Of a stretch of 64,000 nucleotides of DNA, positions 28,015 through 41,170 are shown piece after piece. The stretch is from Apteryx mantelli (lineage: Eukaryota > Chordata > Aves > Apterygiformes > Apterygidae), in NCBI RefSeq assembly GCF_036417845.1, contig NC_090012.1, positions 992,001-1,056,000 on the forward strand, written 5' to 3'. How positions within the stretch are numbered: position 1 is the stretch's first letter; the number at the start of each line of letters is the position of its first letter. The notes below the pieces were generated by a model. It was not told where the DNA came from and did no database searches. It saw only the letters and a list, made by a program, of their open reading frames with translations. A program made the position numbers and the translations under genes.

Positions 28015-30680
28015 CTGAGTGCCGGAGGGAAGGCGCCGCTCATGGCCGCTGCGACGGCGCGGCCTCAGCCGTTGCTGGGGGTGGCGGGCAGGCGGCCGGA
28101 GAGCGAAGCCCCGTGGCGCCCGGCCTCAGGACGCTCCTGCCCCATCGCTGCCGGCTCGCTGCCGCCCCGACCGCCGGGCAGGGCTCCTCCGCGTTGCGGC
28201 CGCGGGCTCGTCCCCGTCACGGCCGCGGGCTCCTCCTCCTCGTCCCCGCGGGGCTCACGGCAGCCGGGGCGCAGCGGCGCTCCGCGGCGTCTCCCAGGCC
28301 ATCCTGCCGCGGGAAGAGAGAGCAGAGTTAGCAAAGCGGAGGCAGCTGGGGCAGAGGGAACGGGCAAGCGCTGCGCAGCTGAACGGGCACCGCGGCCCTC
28401 CTGCAGCGCTTCTCGTCGGGGAAACGGAGCGGCTCCGGTTTTTAGGGTCCGCCGCCGTTCGGAGGGCGCAAGGCAGCAGCTGCAACGGGACCCGGCCGTG
28501 CCGAGCACGCGCCCGCTTTCCGCTGCGCGAATGCAGCCCGGGAAGGAGCCGCCGGCCCCGATCGCAGGGTTTCACAGTCGCATGCGTCCGCGCAACGCGA
28601 ACCTCCCAGTGCCCTCTTGTGGGCAGAGCCCCGCACGCCCGACGGGCCGGGACCGACGCGCCGACCTCCGGCGAGACTGGGGCCGCTTCAGCCCGGCGCT
28701 GGGCCAGCGCTGCCCCCTCGTCGCCCTCCCCGACGTGTGGCCTCCCACGGCGGCGCCCGGGGAAAACCCGTCCTCCAGGACGGGCCGCGCTGCACGCAGC
28801 GGTGCCGCGAGCACCCCGAGAGCCTCCCGAGCCAGGCGCTACCGCAGAAGGGATTCACACCCATGGAAGCAAAGCAACCCCAGAGTTCAGCCCGATGCTA
28901 TGCTGCTATTCACAGCCCTTTGGGGATCCCCGGGAGCCCCCCGAGACACCTGAAGGGAGACCAGGGCTGCAAATCCAGCCCCAGCTGGGCTGGGAAGCTG
29001 GAAAAACATCCTCGTTCCCTGGCTGGCAACTTCAAAGTCTGCAAATTGGGGAAAAAAAACCTGCAGCTGAAGCAGGATTGAAGCTTCCCAGCATCGCCTG
29101 ACCCCCGAGATTGATCGCCCTCGCCGGGACCCCCTGGAAGTGGGTTACCTTGGACCAGCCCCACGTGGAAGCGTAAATGAGCCATTTGACCTATTTCTGC
29201 AGGGCAGCGGAGCATTTAGGATGAATAATAAATGCATTTAACAGTGCAGACACAACGCCTCCCCGACTGCTGCAGGCGAGCTGGGGACAAGGCGCACAGC
29301 TCGCGGGAGCCCACGTGGAGCGGCAGCGTCCGCCGGGGAGCGCGCTTCCCAGCCCCGGCCCCCAAGCCGTGTCCGCCGCCGCCCGCTTCTCCGGGCACGC
29401 GGGGCCCGGCTCTGCCGAGCGCACGGAGCGGCTGCAAGCGGCTTCCCCTCCCTCTTGCCACCCAGATCGAGGAGACCAAGGGATGGTCCCTTTGCCAAGG
29501 GAAATCGCTCCGGGAGCTGCTTTGAGACGATCCGCACGAGCCGGGAGTGGAAAACCCTGCAGAGAGCAGGGCAAGGCTGGAAGCAGAGCCCAGGCGTCCC
29601 GGCCCTGCGCACGGCCCGGGCTGTCCCCCACGCTGCTAGGGGTGACTGAGACCACGTATCCCAGCCGGGAGAGCACGGCATTCCCGGCCCCGAGCCCGAC
29701 GCAGTGCTTGGCAGCTCCCGGTCGGACACAGACCCCCCCGTCGCCTCCTGCAAACCCAGAGCAGGGCGAAACCCTTCTCCTGTGCCACCGCTCCCCCAGC
29801 ACCACCTAACCAGGGCTGGCGACTCGGGCGAGATCTGCCGGGCAGATAGATGGCTACGAGAGGAAATTCTTGCTTTATCAACACCGCAGAGCCACCCGCA
29901 CCGAGGCTGAACCAAGCCGCCGACGCGCCGACCGCAGAAACCCCCGGGAAACCTTCGGCGGCTCTCCTGCAGCCCGGGAGCCCGGGCTCCGAACAGCGCC
30001 CGGGGAAGCCGAGCGGTCCGCTCAGGGCTTTGCCGCCGCTTTTATCTCCCCAGTTCAGGCCCTTCGCTTCTCCTCCGGCGGCTCCTTTGCGGCCCGGGGT
30101 GGAAGTCCGCCGCTTTGCATCCTGCTGCACGGGAGAAATAGGTCACCCGCGCGGAGGCACAGCTGCGCGGAGCCGCTGAGCCGCCGCAGACAATGGAGAT
30201 CAGACTTCAAACCCGACTGCGGGGCCCTGCCGGCACCTCGTAAACACAAGAGACACATTAAAGTGCTCTTAACCTCTGCTGACGGCTTTTTTTCTATTCG
30301 AGCCTGCAAGCAAGGATTTGGGATTGGGCGATGGCAGAGTGCAAGTGGTCAGATAAGAGGGAAGAGGAGGGAGAGCCAAGGCTGGCGTCGGCAGCGCGGG
30401 GCAGCGGCTGTGCGGCCCGGCTTGCACACCCGCCCGCACAGCTGCAGCGATGCCCAGAGGTGGCAACGAGAGCTGTGACCCAGGGGTGAGCCGTGCACCG
30501 AGCAGCACGGGCTGGATGCGGCTCCGCTCCGCACCTCGGGCACCGAAAGGGACCCCCGTGGAGCAGGTCAGCCAGGCCAGAGGTCTAAAACGCATCCCGT
30601 TGTGTCGCATCGAGCCGGGTCACTGGATGCGGCGGTCGCCGGTCTGATTGTACACAGCCGTCCCCAGGCACCGCGGGGTG
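28015..30680 (-). other. SIPA1L3: SIPA1L3 intron 1, exon-proximal part
   Basis: Unique GC-rich sequence with many overlapping open frames and no recognisable protein, RNA or repeat. A CpG-rich stretch continues from the first coding exon to about 28,500. Confidence 0.6.
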
Positions 30681-31842
30681 TTTGCACCGACCGCCTGCAC
30701 CCTGCTGCACACAGCCATCCCTGGGTATTTACACCGACTGCCTGCACCCTGCTGCACACAGCCATCCCCGGGTATTTACACCGACCGCCTGCACCCTGCT
30801 GCACACAGCCATCCCTGGGTGTTTGCACCGACCGCCTGCACCCTGCTGTGCACAGCCATCCCTGGGTGTTTGCACCGACCGCCTGCACCCTGCTGCACAC
30901 AGCCATCCCTGGGTGTTTGCACCGACCGCCTGCACCCTGCTGTGCACAGCCATCCCTGGGTGTTTGCACCGACTGCCTGCACCCTGCTGCACACAGCCAT
31001 CCCCGGGTATTTACACCGACTGCCTGCACCCTGCTGCACACAGCCATCCCCGGGTATTTACACCGACCGCCTGCACCCTGCTGCACACAGCCATCCCTGG
31101 GTGTTTGCACCGACCGCCTGCACCCTGCTGTGCACAGCCATCCCTGGGTGTTTGCACCGACTGCCTGCACCCTGCTGCACACAGCCATCCCTGGGTGTTT
31201 GCACCAACCGCCTGCACCCTGCTGTGCACAGCCATCCCCGGGTATTTACACCGACTGCCTGCACCCTGCTGCACACAGCCATCCCCGGGTATTTACACCG
31301 ACCGCCTGCACCCTGCTGCACACAGCCATCCCTGGGTGTTTGCACCGACCGCCTGCACCCTGCTGTGCACAGCCATCCCTGGGTGTTTGCACCGACTGCC
31401 TGCACCCTGCTGCACACAGCCATCCCTGGGTGTTTGCACCAACCGCCTGCACCCTGCTGTGCACAGCCATCCCCGGGTATTTACACCGACTGCCTGCACC
31501 CTGCTGCACACAGCCATCCCCGGGTATTTACACCGACCGCCTGCACCCTGCTGCACACAGCCATCCCTGGGTGTTTGCACCGACCGCCTGCACCCTGCTG
31601 TGCACAGCCATCCCTGGGTGTTTGCACCGACTGCCTGCACCCTGCTGCACACAGCCATCCCTGGGTGTTTGCACCAACCGCCTGCACCCTGCTGTGCACA
31701 ACCGTCCCCGGGTATTTACACCGACTGCCTGCACCCTGCTGCACACAGCCATCCCCGGGTATTTACACCGACTGCCTGCACCCTGCTGCGCACAGCCATC
31801 CCCGGGTATTTACACCGACTGCCTGCACCCTGCTAGCTCACA
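30681..31842. repeat. 47-bp minisatellite with 235-bp higher-order repeat, about 24.6 copies
   Basis: Units begin at 30681 and every 47 bp to 31809 (TTTGCACCGACCGCCTGCAC... or TTTACACC variants). Variant bases define five unit types. Units 8-12 (31010), 13-17 (31245) and 18-22 (31480) repeat the same five types in order, giving three copies of a 235-bp higher-order unit that differ at only two or three bases, all in the last unit. Open frames in all plus frames are repeat artefacts. Confidence 0.97.
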
Positions 31843-32679
31843 CTGCGGCCCGGGCGGGCAGCGAGAGCCCAGCACGCACAAGGGAAGCTGTCTGGAGCCT
31901 GAGCGCTGGCGACGCTGTGCGGCCTCGCTGCCTTGCCTGCGACGCGCAGGAGATGCTGCCTGCACCGGGCTGCAGCGGCTGCTCCGAGTCCCGTTCAGGC
32001 TGGGACGCGGCGGCAGGCCGGCAGCTCGGCGGGGTTTTCCCGCGGGCGGCAGAGCCCGTCTGCAAGACGGACGGCAGCGGAAGGCGGCGAGGCGCTGCGC
32101 GAGGGCTGCAAGGTGCTGCGAGCCGGGAGTAGCAGCCCTGTCAGCCCCAAGCTGCTCAAATCCGCCCAAAATCGCGCCCGTGCCTGAGCTGGCAGCAGTG
32201 ATTCAGCCCCCCGAGCAGCTGATGATCGCAGGCTGATACGGCGCTCGGAGATTCCCAGTCTATTCCTGGAGTGCCGATGCAAAGACCCACCCCGACGCCC
32301 ACGGCAGCGTTTGTGCCGCAGCCGGCGCCGGGGCTGTGGGCGTTCGGGCACGCTCGCGCTTCTTTTCCGAGGCTGAATAAGCCTGAAAAAGAGTAACGCT
32401 CCCGTCGGGCCAACGGCTGGGAAAACCCCCTCGCCGCTCTGGGGGCGACTCCGTCCCCAGGCCTTGCAATAGCGCGGGGCAGCCCGGGGTGCAAGCGCGA
32501 GCATCGCCCCGTGCCCGGGACGCCGGCGCATCACCCATCGGGCGGGTTTCAGAGCCGGGCAGCAGCGTCCGCACCCCAGGACGGACGAGCGCTAATCCGT
32601 CTGCGCTCAGCATTAGCCCGTGCCAGCAGCTGCCGCGTGTCCCTCCTGCCGGCATGGGGCCGGCACCTAAACTAATCCC

Positions 32680-32770
32680 GGCTAATTACAATGGAAGCCG
32701 ACTAAGATCACATCTGCTGGGAGTGGATATTAAATCAATACCTGAAAGTCTTAATTAAATGCAGACAGGG
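32680..32770. promoter_or_regulatory. AT-rich block with homeodomain-like cores (candidate conserved element)
   Basis: Contains GCTAATTACAATGG and CTTAATTAAAT within otherwise GC-rich intron. Candidate enhancer by composition and motif only. Confidence 0.3.
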
Positions 32771-35700
32771 GATCCTTAACGAGGAGGCATCTGTCAGGGT
32801 GCCGCTGTACACAGCCGTGCCACGGGGCCCTCCTTGCTGCTGAAATCCGGCCGGAGCAGAGCTTGGCTCAGCGGGTGCCACAGCGGGAAAGCAGATCCTG
32901 AGCCCGGCTGCCAGCGTCACAGACCGGCGGGAAGGATGCAGCTCCGGCGATGCACCATGCGGCCGTGCACGCTCCGCTCCCGGCTGTGAAGCCGGAGCCT
33001 TGCAAGCCTCCTCTCCGGGAGGCGACGTGCCGTTTGGATCCTTCCCTGCACGCAGCACCGCTGCCGATGCAGGGACGGCTCCCGCAGGGCTGCCGGTGCC
33101 GCGTGCGCCGAAGCAGCCCCACCGTAGCCGGGGCACTCGGCTGGTCGGGGAACGCGTGGGAGCTGCGGGCTCCCCGCGAGAGCATCCCTCCTCCGGGAGG
33201 AGCCGCTGGTGCCAGCGCAGCTCCGTGGAGGCTGGGACCCGGCGCGGGACGGACGCCCGCCGGTGCCATGTCTGCATCCCGCGCAGCGTCTCGGAGCCGG
33301 CTCCATCCCGGCGGCACCTGCTTCCCCGGAAACGTTGGAGGCCTGTGCTCTGGGAGGAGCTGCATCCGGCTCAGGGCAAGGGGCTCCGTGCTGCGCTCCC
33401 GGGGAGGCTCCTTGCACGGACGCCCGGCGGGAGGCCGGGATGGGGCTCGTCCCGCAGCGCCCCGCGAGCCGGCGGCATCCCTGTGCAAGCAGTCTGCTGG
33501 CTGCCTTGCCGGCGCCTGACTCCGGGGTGGGATCTGCCCCTTTTTTCGCTTCCACGTGCGCCATCTGGGAAGCATTAAGCAAGTCCTGAGACCGGGGCAG
33601 CGGCTGTTTGCTGCGGGAGCGGCAGTGGGTGGCAGGCAAGGGGCTGCTCCGGTGCCGTGGGCACCGCGACCTGCCGGCGGCTCCCACGCCGGGGCCCCGC
33701 GGAGCCCGTTCCCAGCGCCGCTGACGTGCTTTTTCCAGCTCGCATATTTGGGCAGCGGCAAGCGGAAGCCGCTGAGGTTGCTCGCGCCGGAGGTGCCAAG
33801 AGCCAGGAGCATTCGGGGAGCTCTTTCCGGCAAGGCAAGGAGCCCGGTGCTCGGTGCCATGCCGTGCTTGGCTCCTCAGCTCCGAAGGGACAGGGAACAT
33901 CCCCTCTCCCCCCAAAACCAGAACGCTTCAATTCGCAGGCTTTACCCGGATACGCTGCCAACAGCCTCCGTGCTGACACCATCTGCCCCAGCCGCTCTCC
34001 AGCCCAGAAATGAATCCCAAAGGATGAACCCGCATCCTCCATCCAGCGGCCGGAGAGCCGAGCGCCAGGAAGGCGCCGCTGCAACGGGGCTGCCGGGCCG
34101 GCGCAGCGGCCGCATCGCTTCCGAGCGTGGAGGCTCCCGGGCACCCAGGCACCCGCCTGGCGCTGTTTGCATCCGAGCAGGCAAATTAGCTCCGTTGCCC
34201 CGAGTTCAGGCTCGATGCTCCCCGTTCCACATGGTCTTTATTAAATACTTCTGCGGAGAACTAAAGGCAACTGACAGGTCCCCCGGCACCGTGCCGAGGA
34301 GCCCGAAAAAAGCAAGCAAAACCCTGGAAAATGGCATTAGCTGCAGTGACCTGAGACAGTAGGACGAGGTGAAGTGTCGCAGAGGTAATTAGAGATGACA
34401 AGCTTCATGCAGAATCAAGCAGCGCAGTCCTGACCTATTTGCTGCATCCTCAGTAAGAAAACCACGGTGTCGGATTTAATTTAGGACCACAAGTAGCAGC
34501 GGGAGAAATCCGCAGGGCAGCGCGGCGCCCGGCGTCCTCGTGCGGAGAGGGGGCCGAGGCAAACCCAGCCGCGAGGGCGGCAGCGTGCAACGCTTCCCGG
34601 GCGTGCGAGGGGACATCTCCTTCGGACGCCCCAGAGGACAAGCGCCGCGGGTGGGAGGCGACGGACAGATTGTCCGTGACGAACGGGTTTTGTCTCGGAG
34701 ACGGCAAGGCGGAGGGACGCGCTGCAAAACGGCAACAGCAAACCCCGGCTCCGACGCTGCTGCCGGGACCCGCGCGCAGACCGGCTCCGCTCTCCAGCCA
34801 GGGGCCCGGGAGCACGTCGGATCACACCAGCGACTAGCGAATTCCCCGGCACCAAGAGCCTGACATCAGCAAAGCCAGCGCTGGCTTTCATTAGCGCTGT
34901 GCGGCGCTTGGCTTTAATTTCCGTTTATTTTTAGCCTGCCTAGTGGCTGGTGTCAGGCAGCCGTGCAAGATGAACGCCTTTTTCCAATTTATTCATCGAC
35001 GGCTAGGAAGCCGCGTGCGCATCCCGGGCTGCGAGGCCAGGACGGGGTCTCCCCCCGCCGACGCAAGCGCGCAGGGCGCCGCGCGCCCGTCTCCCCCCGG
35101 TCAGGGCTCCGGCGCTATTGGGGAACGCGCTCCCTATGCGACGCGCTGCAACGGCACGCGGGGATCGGAGCGAGCCAAAACCAGGGCTGCTGGGAGCGAG
35201 CTCGCCCTTGCCGCCTGCGCATCCGCCCGGCACCGACTCTGTCTGCGAGCTCGTTCTCAGACCTCACGTTTTTCCATATCTTTAAAACCTGCCTGTTAAT
35301 ACACGGCCGTGCTGATTTTCGTTCCTTAATCTTAACGTAGAACACCACCAAACCAACCGCCTCGCAAGGCGAGGACAGCAGAAGACCCCTGTTACCGTCC
35401 ACAGTCTGGACCGCACCAAAACCAGCATCCTGCCAGTTTGGACTGACGGACTTGGACCCTTGAGCCTGCGGCTCCGCGGCAGCCCAGGCGCCCGCTGACG
35501 CCTTTAAAAACGGGAAGCGGTAGACTTTCCTCGGGGGCTCCCCCTGCTCTGGGACCTGCTTTTCCGACCTGCTCACTCTGAAACATGCAAATGTCGCGGC
35601 CCCGGTTCAGCTTCCTGAGTTACCGTCAGCGTGGAAAGTGCTTCGCGGCAGCGGCGCCCATCGTTTCGCTTTGCTTCCCCCGGCCTCCCCGAGGCGAAAG

Positions 35701-38700
35701 CAGCGTAAGGACGGGAACGCGGCGCTGCCGGGCAGCGGGGCGAGGAAGCCGCTGCTCCTGCCCCAGCCGCACGCCGGCTCCGGGGATCTGCCACAGCCGA
35801 GCGCGACGCTGAGCCTGCCCTAAAGGGCCTTTTGCTTGATAAAGCTGGGGAGGAACGATTCAAAATAAGCTCAAAAACCGCCAGGGCACCCAGCGAAACC
35901 CCACCACTGTTGCCCAAACCCTCGCCCCGACCTGACAGATCAGCGCCCCCGGGCACGGTGAACAGCAGCTTGCCAGGACCAGCGTCCCCGGCCATCGCCT
36001 GAGCCTTTACGGGAGCTCCAGGAGAAGCATCCTCGTTAAGGTTTGCTTAATCGGCCACGAAGCGCACCGCCTCGCCGCACTGCAGGGCAGCACGGGGACG
36101 ACGACAACGGTGCGAGGAAGGACGGCTCTAACCTTGCAGCACGCCGGGGTCAACAGGCAGGAGGAGCCCACGGAGAGGGAGCCGGTGGCGCGGCGAGCAG
36201 AGCGAACCCCCGCACGCCACGGGGCAGGGATCAGCCAGGGGCCGGGCTGAAGGAAGAGGACGATGCTCCTCTCACCTCGCCGGGTGTTCAGAGAGGTCAG
36301 CAGGGCCTTCCAGAAGAGGTGCACCACCTCCAACCATCGGTACGCGCGATGGGGCCAGGCCACCAGGAGAAGACAACCCACCAGACCTACGACCGCAGCT
36401 GAAAGCTATGGCAGAAAACACAAACTCAGAAAACATTCAACAAACCTCTGGAGCATCTCGCTTAAGACGTGCTGGATTCTCCAGCCTTGGAAGGGCTCAT
36501 GTCAGTGCTGGCTCCTGCTCCGAGGCACCGGGCTGGATGCAGGCACCACTGGGCTGGATGCAGGCACCGTTGGGCTGGATGCAGGCACCGCCAGGTTGGG
36601 GCCCTCCTGCCTGAGCCAGGCTTCGTTTTCCTTTAGGAGAAGCCTTGGTTTCACCCGGAGCCGCGTGCTTTGCTACGGAGGGGACCCGTAACTTGGAGCA
36701 AGGAGCACCCAGGTCCCCACAGTGCGGCATGGCACATCACGGCATGGGGGACCGAAGGGTGGCTGGCCCGGAGAAGCGGGAGTCCCGCTTTCCCGCGAGG
36801 GACAGACCCCGGGGGGACGAGCGGCGGATGCGGCCCCTTCGGATGCGGCCCCTTCGCGGGAACGCTCCGTTGCCGTGACAACCCAGGCCTGGGAGAAGTC
36901 TTCCAACCGGCGCAATCCGATGATTGCTAAATCCCGGCATTATCTGCAAACTTAAGGGCTTCGATTAATCTCGCATGCTGTCTGCGCGGAGCAGAGATTT
37001 ACTCAGCGCCCCGAGGCACGTGGCTGGGGCCCGGGCGGCAGCCGGAATCAGCATGGGGCCGGCGGCACGCGAGAGCACCGGAGCGGCACCGCCAGGTCTT
37101 CCCGGCACTGGCTCCACGCGGTGGTGCATGGCTGGCGTCGGGAAGGCACCGGTGCAGCGCTCCCCTCCGGAGGGGGAGAGGCGGGAACGCTCCCTCTCCG
37201 GCACCTGCGAGGACACGGCACGTCCCGGCTTTGCTGGCCCGGGGTGGCAGGGATCCCCGGAGCCCCGGCTGGAAGCAGTGGGACCATTTGGCAATACCCC
37301 CTGCCCTTATTGCCGGCCCCTCCGGCTCCCCGTGCCCAGCTGCTCCCGCCCAAACTCCAAACCCCTCCGCTCGCTGCAGCGCAGAGCGATTAACATCCGG
37401 GCAGACGGACGGCCGCAACCGGGCACGGAGGGGAAGGCAGCGCTGGGCCACTCGCCTGGCTCCGGAAAGTGATTTCCCACGCCGGGCGCTCTCCTCTGCA
37501 CAGGAGGCTTTTGCTTTTTGGAAGGAAGAAAAAGGGCAGCTGCAACGAATGCCCACGTTTTGCTGCGCACGTGAAAATCTCTGCGCTTGGCTCTGTTAAC
37601 GCAGGCAATCAGCCCCGCTCAGCGCGAAGCGGTTGCAGGAATCAGCCCTATTTAAACTGAAACCGAAAGGTCCCCAAGGCCTCGCGCACCCCTCGAAAAC
37701 CAAAGCGCAGCACCACCGCAAGCCGGCTGCCAGCTCTCTCCGTACGCTGCCAACGCGCTCCGCTGCGCTGCTCCCGCAGCCCCCATCCGCGAGCACCAGC
37801 CGCGCCCGGTACCACTTCACCCACCCGCTGCAGGGGCTGCGGAGCGGGAGCCCCTGCGGCAGCGAAGAGGTTGAGGGAGCAGGACGACTGCGGGAAGACC
37901 ACGACCGGACTTCGCCAGCCCAGGGAGACCGCAGCCTTCAGCCGCATCGCGCTCGGTCTCCGTGCCGGAGAAGTCCCCGGCAGCGCTGGCACAAGGATGG
38001 ATGCAGCACAAATCCGTGCCGTTTCACTAATTAAGTGCACGGTCCTTGTTAAGGCAGGGTGAAGGCAGACACCAGCTCGGTGTTTGCAGCATGCAGCCTC
38101 CCCGGGACACGGCGACTGCAAAGACACCCCGCCACCGACTTCTCCGCGGCCCCGGCGCGCGGGGAACGCCGACGCTCCTCTCCAGTCCCAAAGGTCGGAC
38201 GCGGTGGCAGCTCCGACGCGGGGCTGGGCGGCGAGGGGCTTTGCTGTGCTCCACGCCGCAGCACGCCGGGTTGCAAAAAACAACTCGGGGGGGACTGGCT
38301 GCTGCTGGAGGCAGAGCCCCGCTCCTCGCACGGCCGCGGAGGCCCCGAACCCGCCGTGCAGAGAGCCCCGAGGGAGCCGCGCGGCGCCCGAGCGCAGGAG
38401 GATGCTTAACACGACGTTGCATCAAGGCGGAGGAGCTTGCACTGGCACAGAAATACCTAAGGTGGTGGAAGGCGTTCAGGAGAGTGCAAACGTCTTACGA
38501 ATACATTAGGAAAAAAACACACACAACCGGGATTCCCACTAGAATCCAGTTTTGCTCACGCAGCCCGCTAAGGAGCGGAGCGGCGGTGGGTGGATGGCGG
38601 CAGCTCCCAGCACGAGGGCCGGTCCCATCGCCACGCACCGCCAGTTCCCCCAGGCTCGCTGCGCAATAACCAGTAAAATTAAAACAGGCGGAGCACAGGT

Positions 38701-39239
38701 CTTCCCTTCCGCACGCCCATCGGAAAGGCGAACTGGGCCAGCGGGGGCCTTTCAGCGTCCGATTAAGCTGTCGGAGGGCAGGGAGCTGTTTTCGTGCCCT
38801 GTGGCCAGATGGCCACGAGCGCCGAGGGCGGCGCAGCGATGCCTGGAGCAGCATCCCTGCTTCCCCGGGGAGCGGAGTCCAGGAGCGGCGACCACCGACG
38901 GGGCCGCGTTTGCCAGGTGACTCAGCCCGGCGCGGGGCCGGGGCCGGCTGGCCGCCCCGGCTTATTGCAGCCGGGACCTGGGGCATCCTCCTCTCCCGCG
39001 AAAGCCCGGAGCCAGCTCGAGCTGCTGAAACACCGGTGCGGGGCGCGCGACATCATCACGGCAACTTCGCTCAGGTTTTAAAACTAAGGAGAAACCCAGC
39101 CCTGCTCCTCGCATCAACCCAGCGGCATTTCTCCATCTGGGTAAAAGCTCCCTGCTGGCAGCTCTGGTTGGAGGCTGCAGATCCGCACCCGGAGCGCGAG
39201 AAGGGCAAGTGCTTCAAAGGCCGACTTCATTGCTTTTCG

Positions 39240-39365
39240 GCATAAAAGGGATGTTTACGGAAGGATAATTACACCGAACAAGAGCCATTCAGCCGGTCAA
39301 TAAAAGGGGAGCAACAGATGGTTTGGCACGTATTAGCATAAATTATGCATAATATTGATATAGGT
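39240..39365. promoter_or_regulatory. AT-rich block with palindrome ATTATGCATAAT (candidate conserved element)
   Basis: The 12-bp perfect palindrome at 39342-39353 resembles a POU/homeodomain double site, flanked by TATTAGCATA and AATATTGATATAGG. The block is much less GC-rich than its surroundings. Confidence 0.35.
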
Positions 39366-40189
39366 GATGCTGTTGGCAGCAGCTTACCCAGCACAGCAGC
39401 TTACGCAAGTCCGAGGAGAAAGGTCTCCCGGCATCGTTTTTATTTGGTTGGGGGAGGCCAGAGAACGCACGGGGCTGCGATGTCAGTATTAGGGCAATTG
39501 CTTTAATCCATCGGTTCCGCTCCGCGTCCAATCGCTAAAGCACGCAGTTTAAAAGAAATGATACGTACCGCTTTCGGAGCTTTACAGTAACCCGACGGGG
39601 AAGTCACTCCGCTGTGACGCATCTTAGAGGGCTTCGTTCCCCCAGCTGAGCATGTCGGACAGGAGGATCAAAGCCTGCGCCCTTCCGCAAAACGATAAGC
39701 TCAATATTCCTTGTGATGCTCCGCGGAGGAAGGTCACAGGCGGGATTGCCGCGGCCTACGGCACCGCGGCGGGAGCAGCCGTCACCCCGGGGCGCGCGCC
39801 CCGTCTCGGCCAAATCCGTCCCCTTCCCGATCACCTTACAGCGGGAGCTTTGAACAACAAGCGGTTGCAGAGCCGGGACAAGCAGCTCCCGTGGGAAAAA
39901 AGAAGCGAGAGGCAGATGATTATCCCCGTTTTACAGACTGGGAAGCGATACCGAGAGCTGGGGGATTTTCTTCCCTTCGCTCACGCCGGGGATGAGTCTG
40001 CAACAGAAGCGGAAGTCAGGCCAAGGCCGCCCGAACCACAAGACAACCTCAGAACAGCACTCGGGAATCGAGCATTAGTCAGGACATCAGCACAAACGCC
40101 AAAACGAACAACGATCCTGAAGGGCTCCGTTCAGCTCAGCGCTTAGAGCCTTGCCAAGGGCATTAACCGGCTCCCTCGTGGATAAAATC

Positions 40190-41170
40190 CACCCCAAAAA
40201 GCCCTGGTGAATGTATCCAAACAGACAAGCCAGTCATAAAGCTGCAGAATCTTATCCAAAATAGACATCTTGAAGATGGACTAATACTATTAGAATTGCC
40301 TGCCCTTAAATAGACATCAGCTATTAATAAACCCCACTCTCCACCCCAAAACGAATGCCAGAACTCGATGCCTGATGTTCGTTTCTTTTGCAGAGCCTGT
40401 AGCAGAAAGCACCTCATCTGATGCATTCGCATGTTCTTTGGATCCGCGGATAATTAATTCCATGTGCATTCCATCCAGCATTATGTAGTGTCATGCTGGA
40501 GCATTTCGAAACGACAAAAATATTTGTTTTCTGTTCCAGTACAGATCGGCCTACTGGGAAGAGCAGCTTGCCGAGGGAAAGAGCGACTGCTAGGACACGG
40601 TCCACAGCGCGCCAGCCTTACCTCGCTCGGGCTCATCCCTCCCCACCTCCTCACGTCTTCCCAAGGGCAGGCGATATCCGCCAGCTCCGGCTCTGCACGC
40701 TCTCCCCAGACCCCAGGATCAGTTGTTAACGCGCGTTTCCAGCAGGTACAAAACAGGCATCAGGTTTCAAGTTTAATCTGCAGATTTTTTTTTTTTTAAC
40801 TGTCAGGCAAGCAGAACAAAAGCAAACTCCACGAGTAATCCAAGACGCTGTAGGCTGCACGAGCCCGCTCGTGAGCAAGCTGCAGAGGGTTAAATTCCAA
40901 AAGAATTCATCATCCCTCCTCCACATTGTCATCTTAGTCGGGACTTTCAAAGGAAAACCTGGTAGGAGTCAAAACACTTATGATCTATATTTACCTCTGG
41001 TAATTATCATGACAGCTGGAAGCACCCCCAGGAAGAGCAGGAATAATCTTCCGTCCCTCCCAAGAGAAGGGACAAGGTTTCATCCTTGTGAAAAAGGGCA
41101 GCTGGAGATTACTTAGGTGGTTCTCTGTTTTACTGCCATGTTTTATAAGGAGTTTTAAAGCTTTCAGGCT
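40190..41170. promoter_or_regulatory. Extended AT-rich island in SIPA1L3 intron 1
   Basis: About 1 kb of balanced to AT-rich sequence, including ACTAATACTATTAG and GATAATTAATTCCATGTGCA. No coding potential. May hold conserved enhancers. Confidence 0.3.

Noticed and set aside
26557-28953. 798-codon plus-strand frame opposite the SIPA1L3 first coding exon
   Set aside because: Shadow of a strongly conserved GC-rich exon; Val/Leu/Glu-rich antisense translation with no domain.
30681-31842. CRISPR-like array
   Set aside because: Units are contiguous tandem copies with no unique spacers, in an intron of a vertebrate gene.
30602-32236. A 544-codon plus-strand gene, or matching minus-strand Cys/Gly-rich genes, over the 47-bp repeats
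   Set aside because: All three plus frames and several minus frames are open for the same arithmetic reason (47-bp unit without stops). No start context, splice structure or family match.
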